From Ruminococcaceae bacterium UBA1244 (GTDB lineage: Bacteria; Bacillota; Clostridia; Oscillospirales; Acutalibacteraceae), in the NCBI GenBank assembly GCA_002308635.1, contig DBWG01000060.1, positions 3,277-9,300 on the forward strand: 6,024 nucleotides of DNA, read 5' to 3'. Within the stretch, counting starts at the first letter, position 1; each line of letters begins with the position of its first letter. The notes beneath the pieces were generated by a model that saw only the letters and a list, made by a program, of their open reading frames with translations, did not search any database and had not been told where the DNA came from. Positions 1 through 6,024 of this stretch are shown here, piece by piece. The position numbers and the translations under genes were made by a program.

Positions 1-2
1 GA

Positions 3-446
3 AAGCTTGACAGCATGAAAATATCCTACAAGGAGCATTATTATTCAGACACGGAAGCACTCAGCGGCACAGAGGTCGCCGCCGCACTCGGCGAAGATCC
101 CGCACGGGTATTCAAAACCCTTGTCACCTGCGGAAAGTCCGGAGGATACTATGTGTTCCTCGTTCCCGTTGCAGAAGAGCTTGATCTCAAAAAAGCAGCT
201 TCTGCCGTCGGAGAAAAGGCTGTTTCCATGCTGAAGTCAAAGGAGCTTCTTCCTCTGACGGGGTATGTTCACGGAGGCTGTTCGCCCATCGGCATGAAAA
301 AATTTTTCCGCACGACTATACATTCCTCTGCTCAGAATTTTTCTTCGATAATGTTCAGCGGAGGAAAGATAGGCTTCCAGATAGAGATGTCTGCGGACGA
401 CCTCAAAAAGGTCATACCCTTTGAATTTTCCGACATTATTGTATGA
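3..446 (+). CDS. ybaK: YbaK/EbsC-family Cys-tRNA(Pro) deacylase (5' end outside window)
   Basis: Cytosolic trans-editing enzyme that hydrolyses cysteine mischarged on tRNA(Pro), protecting proline codons from misreading. The visible 147 residues carry family hallmarks: the DPARVFKTLV segment with the conserved lysine, VPVAEELDLKKAA, GGCSPIGMKK, and the closing GGKIGFQIEMS stretch. The first ATG in the window (position 15) is probably internal. The frame is open to the window edge, and the codons before it read K-L-D-S, giving KLDSMKISYKEHYY, which matches the usual 'MRxLDxxKIxYxxHxY' beginning of this family; about 8-12 residues are therefore missing on the left. No ribosome binding site precedes the ATG at 15. 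The gene ends TGA at 444-446, 35 nt before the preferred moxR start, so the two are probably co-transcribed. Family assignment is secure; the exact tRNA specificity within the YbaK/ProX superfamily is inferred. Confidence 0.9.
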   Translation, partial: KLDSMKISYKEHYYSDTEALSGTEVAAALGEDPARVFKTLVTCGKSGGYYVFLVPVAEELDLKKAASAVGEKAVSMLKSKELLPLTGYVHGGCSPIGMKKFFRTTIHSSAQNFSSIMFSGGKIGFQIEMSADDLKKVIPFEFSDIIV

Positions 447-468
447 TAGTCTTTCACAAAAATACTGC

Positions 469-475
469 GAGGTGG
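469..475 (+). promoter_or_regulatory. Ribosome binding site deciding the moxR start
   Basis: GAGGTGG is a good anti-Shine-Dalgarno match 6 nt upstream of ATG 482. It lies inside the longer reading frame that could begin at ATG 443, and favours the shorter protein. Confidence 0.7.
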
Positions 476-481
476 ACTCAC

Positions 482-1435
482 ATGGATCTTACTTATGTAG
501 AAAAAGCTCACTCTGTACTCAGCGAAGTAAACTCTGTCATTCTCGGAAAAAAAGCCGAGACCTGCGAAATACTCACCGCTTTTTTAGCTGACGGCCACGT
601 ACTCCTTGAAGATATCCCCGGTGTCGGAAAAACCACACTTGCAACTGCCTTTTCAAAGGCTATGGGACTTGAATGTAAGAGAGTTCAGTTCACTCCTGAC
701 GTAATGCCGTCAGACCTCACAGGCTTTTCCGTATACCGCCGTGATGCCGACAAATTCGTCTATCAGGAGGGCAGTGTTTTCTGCAACCTTCTGCTTGCCG
801 ACGAGATAAACCGTACCTCTCCAAAGACCCAGTCCGCACTCCTTGAAGTAATGGAGGAACGCAAGGTCTCTGTTGACGGCGTGACACGAAATGCACCGTC
901 GCCTTTCCTCGTTATTGCGACCCAGAACCCCACAGGTGCTGCCGGCACTCAGCTTCTTCCGGAGGCACAGATCGACCGTTTTATGATAACGATGACTCTC
1001 GGCTATCCCGACTACGAAAGCGAACTTGAGATCGCACGTTCAGTCGGCGCTTCTTTGAGAACGGACAAAACAAGATCCGTCATCACCAAGGAAGAATTTC
1101 TTGAAATGCAGAGGCAGATACACGAAATATATGTGAGTGATGTTGTCTATGACTATATCATAAGACTCGTCACCGCTTCAAGAAACCACCAGTTTATTGA
1201 AAGAGGCGCAAGCCCAAGAGCTACCATCGCACTCGTAAAAACTTCAAAAGCCTGTGCATGGCTCTGCGGACGGAACTATGTTGTCCCGAATGACGTCATA
1301 TCACAGTTCCCATACGTCATGTTCCACCGCATAACACTCAACACATCCGCAAAAATGAACGGTTCACGCAGGATGCACGTACTGCAGGAAATAGTCCGCA
1401 GCACTCAGCAGCCGTATATGGGAGCAGAAAAATGA
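482..1435 (+). CDS. moxR: MoxR-family AAA+ ATPase
   Basis: Cytosolic AAA+ ATPase of the MoxR (AAA_3) class, thought to act as a chaperone or remodeler for partners encoded next to it, typically DUF58 and vWA proteins. In the 317-residue product, Walker A is EDIPGVGKTT (43-52), Walker B is LLLADE (103-108) followed by INRTSPKTQSALLEVMEE, sensor 1 is ATQNP (146-150), and LPEAQIDRF (159-167) is the usual MoxR signature; the C-terminal third is the helical lid domain. Length is normal for the family. I chose ATG 482 because GAGGTGG (469-475) lies 6 nt upstream and the product then begins at a typical MoxR helix. An in-frame ATG at 443 overlaps the ybaK stop (ATGA) and would add 13 residues (MIVFHKNTARWTH) that look non-conserved and have no clear ribosome binding site. 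The stop overlaps the next gene's ATG by 4 nt, suggesting translational coupling. Confidence 0.94.
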   Translation: MDLTYVEKAHSVLSEVNSVILGKKAETCEILTAFLADGHVLLEDIPGVGKTTLATAFSKAMGLECKRVQFTPDVMPSDLTGFSVYRRDADKFVYQEGSVFCNLLLADEINRTSPKTQSALLEVMEERKVSVDGVTRNAPSPFLVIATQNPTGAAGTQLLPEAQIDRFMITMTLGYPDYESELEIARSVGASLRTDKTRSVITKEEFLEMQRQIHEIYVSDVVYDYIIRLVTASRNHQFIERGASPRATIALVKTSKACAWLCGRNYVVPNDVISQFPYVMFHRITLNTSAKMNGSRRMHVLQEIVRSTQQPYMGAEK

Positions 1436-2520
1436 AAATTATTATGATGCTGCTGATAACCGCTGTCCTGTGGTATTTTGCAGGGATGTTCCGTCAGGCA
1501 AACGTCATGGCGCTTGCCGTCTGCGTGATAGTCCTGTCGGTTTTTCTGATAGCCCTTTCATTCTACCAGCGCAGCAGACTAAGAATCAGGTTTTCCGAAA
1601 AAAAGCTTGTCGCCTATAAAGCAACAGAAAACCGCATAATGCTCAGTGCCGAAAACAAAAGCCTTCTGCCCGTAAACAAATACAAGCTCACTCTCGCCGT
1701 AAAATATCACAGCTCCGAAACCGTGACCAAAAAACGTTTTTGCGGCTGCGCTTCCGGACGCAAAATGAAAAGTACCGGTCAGGCGGAATTTTTCCTGACC
1801 GCACCCTACTGCGGTGTTATTGATATCGAACTGAAAAGACTCAGGGTCTATGACTATCTTTCATTTTTTTCGTCCTCAAAAAAGATCGGCGGAGTATGTC
1901 AGCTTTTTGTTTTTCCATCACCAAAAAATATGAATATAGTTTTCCCGCCTGGCGGCAGCCGTGATGACCTTCTTCTCTCTGATACACGCAGTGACAAGCC
2001 GGGCGATGACCACAGTGAGGTCAGGATCATCAGAGAATACCGTCCCGGAGACCTCTCACGTCATATCCACCACAACTACAGCGCAAAAACAGGAGCAATA
2101 TGGGTCAAGGAATACTACAAGGAAAACGACTATATCATTGACCTCTATCTCAACACGGCTTATTCCGGAGTACCTTCCGATGAATTGTGGGACGCTTTTT
2201 ATGAGATAACCTGCTCCCTTATCTTTTCACTGCTCTCAATGGGCTTTTCTCTCCACGTACACTGGTACGACAAAGAAAAAATGGGACTCGCCGAAGCTGA
2301 AATTCAAAATCCGTCGGACTGCGCCGGACTTTGGGTACAGCTTTATTCCGCCGACAAAAGCTGCACGGATGACGAATTTTCCGGCACAGCGGATGTCGGC
2401 TCTTCCGGCACCATGATGCTCGATATGGGACTCGTATGGTCATATAACGGCAGCCCCGTTTATAAATTTGACCCTGAGACGGCTGAATCGGAGCTTTCCT
2501 CCGCCGTTTTCAGTCTGTAA
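1432..2520 (+). CDS. DUF58 domain membrane protein
   Basis: Membrane protein of the DUF58 family, the standard genetic partner of MoxR ATPases; its biochemical role is unknown, though the C-terminal half often has a vWA-like fold. The 362-residue product starts with two membrane helices (about residues 3-20 and 25-45) separated by a short loop. A beta-rich middle region follows, then the family signature IREYRPGD (R201-D207), SRHIHHNYSAKTG and VKEY. The usual tryptophan-lysine of the 'IHWKxSA' motif is H214-N215 here, a departure from the consensus I know. The start ATG overlaps the moxR stop (ATGA) and has GGGAG at 1420-1424, 7 nt upstream. The remainder (about 230-362) is a conventional soluble domain on the cytoplasmic side by the usual topology. 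The stop TAA is followed after 4 nt by the Shine-Dalgarno region of the next gene. Family call is firm; function within the operon is inferred from gene neighbourhood. Confidence 0.9.
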   Translation: MKIIMMLLITAVLWYFAGMFRQANVMALAVCVIVLSVFLIALSFYQRSRLRIRFSEKKLVAYKATENRIMLSAENKSLLPVNKYKLTLAVKYHSSETVTKKRFCGCASGRKMKSTGQAEFFLTAPYCGVIDIELKRLRVYDYLSFFSSSKKIGGVCQLFVFPSPKNMNIVFPPGGSRDDLLLSDTRSDKPGDDHSEVRIIREYRPGDLSRHIHHNYSAKTGAIWVKEYYKENDYIIDLYLNTAYSGVPSDELWDAFYEITCSLIFSLLSMGFSLHVHWYDKEKMGLAEAEIQNPSDCAGLWVQLYSADKSCTDDEFSGTADVGSSGTMMLDMGLVWSYNGSPVYKFDPETAESELSSAVFSL

Positions 2521-2524
2521 AGGC

Positions 2525-2530
2525 AGGTGA
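2525..2530 (+). promoter_or_regulatory. Shine-Dalgarno sequence for the transglutaminase gene
   Basis: AGGTGA lies 6 nt before ATT 2537, ideal spacing. Its last three bases (2528-2530) are also the in-frame TGA that bounds the reading frame, so translation cannot enter this frame from further upstream. No comparable site precedes TTG 2660. Confidence 0.65.
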
Positions 2531-2536
2531 CCGGCT

Positions 2537-5005
2537 ATTAAAAAAATAATCATTAGCAGCTCCAGAAGATTCCTGACAAAAAAAGATAAAAAGATATCCG
2601 AACAGGCAAGAAAAAAGATCGACGGCTCTCCTCTGCTGCTGATACTCTATCTTTGCGGATTGTCCGGAATGATACTTACTCTCGGAGATCTTTTGAAGCT
2701 GTCCGAACAATACTACTTTTTAATACTGACCTTTACGTCCGTATTCACCGCACTGTTATGGTTTTTGTATATATACCATAACAAGATCTTTATCGTATCC
2801 TCCGCCGTTTTTGCGGCTCTGTCGTTTATGATAATGGTCCCTCAGCTGATGTCCTTCTCCTCTGACCTCAATAAGATAATAATAAATCATAAGATGCCTC
2901 AGAGCCTGCAGATCGGACTGTTTTTTATCATCATCCTGATAGCCCTTGTGACGTTCCTGCTTTTTGCAATGGAATTCGTTATGAGGATGCACTCGGTATT
3001 TGTTGCTCTGGGTTTTGCTCTGACAATAATAGTTCTTCTCTATGGCCGCAGCGTCAGTGTAATAAACATCATACTTATCCTGACCTTTGAGATAGGCTTC
3101 ACCGTATCAAACATGACAGAAAAAAGAAACGGCAAAAACGTTATGGCGGTGGACGGCAAAAAAAGGATAAACGTGATATCCGCTGTAGTCGCAGCTTCCA
3201 TCGCAGCAGCCGCACTTGTCCCTGCCTTTGTCATTGAAAATAAAGCCGAAGGCGGTCTCTATGACCTCGCAGATACCGCAGACGTCTATGTCAAGGATAC
3301 CATCGCAAGACTTTCAGGCTATGCCGAGATCGACGGAATCAACTTCGGTGCGATAAACAGAGGCAACCTCCGCCGCACAGGACAAAATCAAATGAGTATC
3401 TATCTGGACAGATATCCGAGAGAAAATATCTATCTCAGAAGCTACACAGGCAAATACTACAGCGACAGCTATTGGCAGGATGCCTTTACGATGAATTACG
3501 ATTCCCCGCGTATCGGCTATTCGGAATTTTACGATTATTTTTCCAACCCATACAAGGAAAATTTTATGGACAGCCTTATCGTGGATTTCTACAATAACTT
3601 CGGCGGTCTGAACCTTCCCTATTCCTATCACTATCTTATCGGCAATTCCTCAGACCCGATCTCGGAAATGTATTTCCTTATCGCAAAGTCGACCAGCCTT
3701 AACGAAAATTACTTTGTCCCGACGACCATCGCCGGACAGCACGTCCTCGAAACACCTCCCGAAGAAGAAAAAAAGGGATATATCTCCAACAGCTCGGCAT
3801 ACAATATCCTTATCTCAAACATAGCAAACAGGGATTCGGACATTGTATACCTTCCGTACTATTCCCGTGACAGCAAAACAAGAGTGCTTTCAAATCCGAA
3901 CAATTTCGGAGACGGCTATTACCGCAACCAGTATCTGCCCATCTCCATGATAGATGCCTCAGATCAGTGGGAAGACAATCCTTATTATAGTTATTTCAGG
4001 GAATATTATAAGGAAAGAATGACGCCTATCTATACGAATTATTCTCCTGCTGAAACTCCTCAGCTCGAAAGCTACTGCAAACAGATAAAACTCACTGACC
4101 TTAATGAGATCACCACCTATATTCTCGTAACACTCAACAACAACGCCGTCTATTCGACAACACCCGGCAACACTCCATACAACAAGGATGTTATCGACTA
4201 CTTCCTCTTTGAAAACGGCAAGGGCTACTGCGTCCACTTTGCATCCGCCGCAGCACTTATGTACAGGATGTTCGGCATCCCTGCCCGCTATGTATCAGGC
4301 TTTGTCGCACAGCCCGGCAACTTTTCTCCTGACCCAAACTACAGCGGCTATTATTCCACCGTCCTCACCGACTACTCCGCACACGCATGGGTCGAGATCT
4401 TTCTTGACGACTACGGCTGGGTGCCGGTCGAGGTCACACCCGACAGCAGCAATTCTATGAACGCTTCCTATCCCTGGTTCAATATGTCTATAGCCCGCAC
4501 CATAATGGATAAATACGGCTGGCACTTTAGGGGCGACATCGTCATTGATGATGACGACTCCGACGGCAGCGGAACGGCTTCCGCCAACAGCGAAGACACC
4601 GGATTTGTTCCTGCACTGATCTTTATTATCTCCGCAGCAGCGGCAGCAGCCGCAGTGATAATTCTCAGGCGCATCATCATAATAAGAAAGTATCAGAAAG
4701 CAAACTGCAGGCACTGGTTTGACAGGCTCATTCGTATGCTCCATTTCAGCGGTGCGCTTGTGGGATACAGCGGTTCCGAAAAGGACTTTGCACAAAAGCT
4801 TTCGGAGCATTGCCCTTCAGTCAGCACGGAACAGGCTTCAAGGCTCATTGAAATAATGCTCTCGGACAACTATTCGGAAACAAGGGCAGGACCTGAGGAT
4901 GAAGCGTTCATCAGGGAAATATATTCACTCTCCGCAAAAGATCTCTACACGAACCTGTTCTTCCTCAAAAAGCCCGTATTCAAATTCATAAAAGTATTCA
5001 GCTAA
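2537..5005 (+). CDS. TgpA-like membrane transglutaminase-domain protein (probable ATT start)
   Basis: Large polytopic membrane protein with a transglutaminase-like (papain-fold) domain on the outer face, resembling TgpA. Numbered from the ATT at 2537 (822 aa), it has a basic N-terminus, seven predicted helices (about 33-50, 59-80, 84-105, 125-144, 152-168, 173-190, 212-232), a Tyr/Asn/Ser-rich extracytoplasmic region, and the transglutaminase core with Cys565 (KGYCVHFASA), His616 (YSAHAWVEIF) and Glu632 (WVPVEVTPD) where many family members have Asp. An acidic Asp/Ser linker, an eighth helix (690-710, containing seven consecutive Ala) and a basic cytoplasmic tail of about 110 residues, DUF4129-like in character, follow. 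Seven N-terminal helices with the N-terminus inside place the enzyme domain outside, and the basic loop at 194-209 agrees. No ATG, GTG or TTG occurs in frame before TTG 2660, which lacks a ribosome binding site and cuts into helix 1; conventional callers would give 2660-5005 (781 aa). The substrate is unknown. It ends the moxR-DUF58 operon. Confidence 0.88.
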   Translation: MKKIIISSSRRFLTKKDKKISEQARKKIDGSPLLLILYLCGLSGMILTLGDLLKLSEQYYFLILTFTSVFTALLWFLYIYHNKIFIVSSAVFAALSFMIMVPQLMSFSSDLNKIIINHKMPQSLQIGLFFIIILIALVTFLLFAMEFVMRMHSVFVALGFALTIIVLLYGRSVSVINIILILTFEIGFTVSNMTEKRNGKNVMAVDGKKRINVISAVVAASIAAAALVPAFVIENKAEGGLYDLADTADVYVKDTIARLSGYAEIDGINFGAINRGNLRRTGQNQMSIYLDRYPRENIYLRSYTGKYYSDSYWQDAFTMNYDSPRIGYSEFYDYFSNPYKENFMDSLIVDFYNNFGGLNLPYSYHYLIGNSSDPISEMYFLIAKSTSLNENYFVPTTIAGQHVLETPPEEEKKGYISNSSAYNILISNIANRDSDIVYLPYYSRDSKTRVLSNPNNFGDGYYRNQYLPISMIDASDQWEDNPYYSYFREYYKERMTPIYTNYSPAETPQLESYCKQIKLTDLNEITTYILVTLNNNAVYSTTPGNTPYNKDVIDYFLFENGKGYCVHFASAAALMYRMFGIPARYVSGFVAQPGNFSPDPNYSGYYSTVLTDYSAHAWVEIFLDDYGWVPVEVTPDSSNSMNASYPWFNMSIARTIMDKYGWHFRGDIVIDDDDSDGSGTASANSEDTGFVPALIFIISAAAAAAAVIILRRIIIIRKYQKANCRHWFDRLIRMLHFSGALVGYSGSEKDFAQKLSEHCPSVSTEQASRLIEIMLSDNYSETRAGPEDEAFIREIYSLSAKDLYTNLFFLKKPVFKFIKVFS

Positions 5006-5008
5006 AGC

Positions 5009-5051
5009 AAAGCACCGGTATCCCGAAGACTCAGGACACCGGTGCTTTTTT
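5009..5051 (+). terminator. Rho-independent terminator of the moxR operon
   Basis: Perfect 11-bp inverted repeat AAAGCACCGGT (5009-5019) and ACCGGTGCTTT (5038-5048). After one mismatch, three more inner pairs are possible (TCC 5021-5023 with GGA 5034-5036), leaving a 10-nt loop. The right arm runs into six T residues (5046-5051). It begins 3 nt after the transglutaminase stop codon. The left flank gives only a broken T-run on the minus strand, so strong termination of the convergent amidohydrolase transcript is not assured. Confidence 0.93.
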
Positions 5052-5118
5052 CATACATCTGTAACGATACAACTTAATGAGTGCATTTACCCCGCAAAAG
5101 TGTTCACCGGACAGTTCT

Positions 5119-5139
5119 ACACTCCACACTTCACACTTT
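5119..5139. repeat. Three degenerate 7-bp tandem repeats
   Basis: Consecutive units ACACTCC, ACACTTC and ACACTTT lie in the gap between the operon terminator and the end of the amidohydrolase gene; each shares ACACT and differs in the last two bases. On the minus strand they read as purine-rich GTGT units just downstream of the amidohydrolase stop. No function can be read from the sequence. Confidence 0.6.
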
Positions 5140-5164
5140 GCAGTTTTGCTATTATTTTGAACTG

Positions 5165-5947
5165 CTATATTCCAAAAACCTTTGCGGCATTTTTATAGAG
5201 TATCTTTTCCCTTTCCTCCTCCGAAAGATCAAATTCCATAAAGCTGCTGTATTCCTTGACAGGGTCCCACATCGGAAAATCCGAACCGAACATCAGCCTG
5301 TCAGCACCGTACATTTTTATCAGTTCAAAAACTCTTTCCGGCTTTACAAACGGCATGACGCTCGAAATATCCATATAGCAGCTCCTGTCCTTCATGTACG
5401 GTACAGCCTCTTCAAATATCGACCACCCGCCAAGATGCGCCGCAACTAACTCAAGCTTCGGAAAGCTGTCGGCTATTTTGGCGATCCTTCTTGGATGTGA
5501 ATATTCATAACGGTAGTCTCCGCTGTGGATGAGCAGCGGCAGCCTTCCTTCTATCGCTTCATAAATTTTCATTGCCCCTTCACAATCGGCATCGAACTGC
5601 TGTGTGTCGGGATGCAGCTTTATGCCCTTCAGTCCGAGAGAGATGATGCGCTCTATTTCTTCATTTATGTTTTCCATATCGGGATGCAGTGTGCCAAGAC
5701 CGATAAGATCACTGTTCTTTCTGCATTCCTCCGCTACAAAATCATTCAGCTTCGGCACGGCCTTTGGACTCAGCGCAACAGAGTTGATGACGAATTTTTT
5801 TATGGGACTGTTTTTTGCGATCTCAGAAAGCTCCTCCGTAACACCGGAACAGCTCATCTTTACATTATAGAAATCCCCCACTCCCTTTACCGCTCTTGGA
5901 GCAAGCCTTTTCATATAAACGTGAACATGACAGTCTATTGCAAACAT
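5165..5947 (-). CDS. Metal-dependent amidohydrolase (amidohydro_2, TIM barrel)
   Basis: Cytosolic TIM-barrel hydrolase or decarboxylase of the amidohydrolase superfamily. The 260-residue product shows the metal-site motifs in order: D5-C-H7-V-H9 at the first strand, GIKLHPD with H112, LLIHSGD with H141, VAAHLGG with H171, and LMFGSDFP with D223. This set matches the amidohydrolase-2 branch (ACMSD and uronate-isomerase-like small hydrolases) rather than urease-type enzymes with a carboxylated lysine. There is no signal peptide, and the length is normal to slightly short for the group. The start ATG (complement of 5945-5947) is supported by AGGAGG 7 nt upstream and by the DxHxH motif falling at the expected N-terminus. 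The gene stands alone, convergent with the moxR operon, under its own strong promoter. The substrate cannot be assigned; members act on varied carboxylated or lactone substrates, so only the class is claimed. Confidence 0.92.
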   Translation of the reverse strand: MFAIDCHVHVYMKRLAPRAVKGVGDFYNVKMSCSGVTEELSEIAKNSPIKKFVINSVALSPKAVPKLNDFVAEECRKNSDLIGLGTLHPDMENINEEIERIISLGLKGIKLHPDTQQFDADCEGAMKIYEAIEGRLPLLIHSGDYRYEYSHPRRIAKIADSFPKLELVAAHLGGWSIFEEAVPYMKDRSCYMDISSVMPFVKPERVFELIKMYGADRLMFGSDFPMWDPVKEYSSFMEFDLSEEEREKILYKNAAKVFGI

Positions 5948-5954
5948 AGGTCAA

Positions 5955-5960
5955 CCTCCT
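5955..5960 (-). promoter_or_regulatory. Consensus Shine-Dalgarno of the amidohydrolase gene
   Basis: AGGAGG on the minus strand, 7 nt upstream of the ATG; a full consensus site that implies efficient translation and fixes the start. Confidence 0.85.
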
Positions 5961-5976
5961 CGTTTTCTTTAATCTC

Positions 5977-5996
5977 ATTATAATCCGCTTTATAAT
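5977..5996. repeat. Inverted repeat over the -10 region (possible operator)
   Basis: ATTATAA (5977-5983) and TTATAAT (5990-5996) are perfect inverted arms around a 6-nt centre. One arm covers the -10 box and the other sits in the spacer, a position where a bound repressor would block RNA polymerase. Arms made only of A and T in a promoter can arise by chance, so regulation is a guess. Confidence 0.35.
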
Positions 5997-6005
5997 AATT
6001 GTCAA
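5977..6005 (-). promoter_or_regulatory. Consensus sigma-A promoter of the amidohydrolase gene
   Basis: Read on the minus strand, TTGACA (complement of 6000-6005) is separated by exactly 17 bp from TATAAT (complement of 5977-5982). Both hexamers match the vegetative consensus in all positions. The expected transcription start is near 5970, giving a leader of about 20 nt before the ATG, just enough for the ribosome binding site. A 7-bp inverted repeat overlaps the -10 box and spacer and may be an operator. Confidence 0.88.
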
Positions 6006-6024
6006 ACGTGCCTGATATGATCCC

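Noticed and set aside
420..447. Possible promoter inside the ybaK end (TTTGAA, 16 bp, TATGAT) ahead of moxR
   Set aside because: The -35 is weak, the spacer is short and it lies in coding sequence; it could give a moxR-specific transcript, but the evidence is below what I would annotate.
2527..2541. Four-codon GTG mini-frame (M-T-G-Y) whose TAA overlaps the ATT start
   Set aside because: It could suggest reinitiation, but its own ribosome binding site would be only about 3 nt away; more likely a by-product of the AGGTGA Shine-Dalgarno sequence.
4295..4810. 171-codon open frame on the minus strand
   Set aside because: It lies antisense to the transglutaminase core, including the conserved Cys and His motifs; its translation is Cys/Val-rich with no recognisable domain, and it reflects the codon bias of the real gene.
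5140..5165. 6-bp inverted repeat GCAGTT / AACTGC at the amidohydrolase stop
   Set aside because: The stem is short, the loop is 14 nt and no T-run follows on the minus strand, so it is not a convincing terminator.
5081..5449. 122-codon open frame on the plus strand
   Set aside because: Mostly antisense to the amidohydrolase, with its metal-site motif GSDFP in the overlapped part; no ribosome binding site and a composition typical of a shadow frame.
5525..5983. 152-codon open frame on the plus strand
   Set aside because: Antisense to the amidohydrolase N-terminal half and running into its promoter; no conserved domain seen.
1..6024. CRISPR arrays, insertion sequences, tRNA genes, riboswitches or a new defence system
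   Set aside because: No regularly spaced repeats, terminal inverted repeats, transposase motifs or tRNA-like folds were seen; the genes present belong to recognisable families in a common arrangement.

Overview
The window looks like part of a low-to-moderate GC Firmicutes (Clostridia) chromosome, most likely a Ruminococcus-like or related gut or rumen genus. The pointers are strong purine-rich ribosome binding sites, frequent ATA and AGA codons, a textbook sigma-A promoter, and a compact moxR / DUF58 / transglutaminase cluster of the type common in Clostridia. This is judged from sequence style only; no database comparison was possible.

Positions 1-5005 (+ strand) read as one tightly packed operon. 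It opens with the 3' part of a YbaK/EbsC-type Cys-tRNA(Pro) deacylase gene; the true start lies left of the window. A MoxR-family AAA+ ATPase, a two-helix membrane DUF58 protein and a large polytopic membrane protein with a periplasmic-side transglutaminase-like domain (TgpA-like) follow. The last three form a conserved functional module: MoxR is thought to act as an ATP-driven chaperone or remodeler for the membrane partners, and the transglutaminase-fold domain works on the outer face of the membrane. The biological substrate is not known. A strong intrinsic terminator closes the operon at about 5009-5051.

Positions 5052-5164 are a short non-coding stretch between convergent genes, carrying three degenerate 7-bp tandem repeats. 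Positions 5165-5947 (- strand) encode a TIM-barrel amidohydrolase with a complete set of metal-site motifs. It has its own consensus promoter (TTGACA, 17 bp, TATAAT) and a near-perfect Shine-Dalgarno sequence, all within the last 80 bases of the window.

The most notable point is the start of the transglutaminase gene. The reading frame is open for 43 codons upstream of its first conventional start (a TTG at 2660 with no ribosome binding site). It can be opened properly only by an ATT codon at 2537, which sits 6 nt after a good Shine-Dalgarno sequence and restores the first membrane helix. This is either a genuine rare AUU start or a point change of ATG. I see no mobile elements, CRISPR arrays, RNA genes or clearly new defence system here; apart from that start codon the region looks like ordinary chromosomal housekeeping and cell-envelope content.
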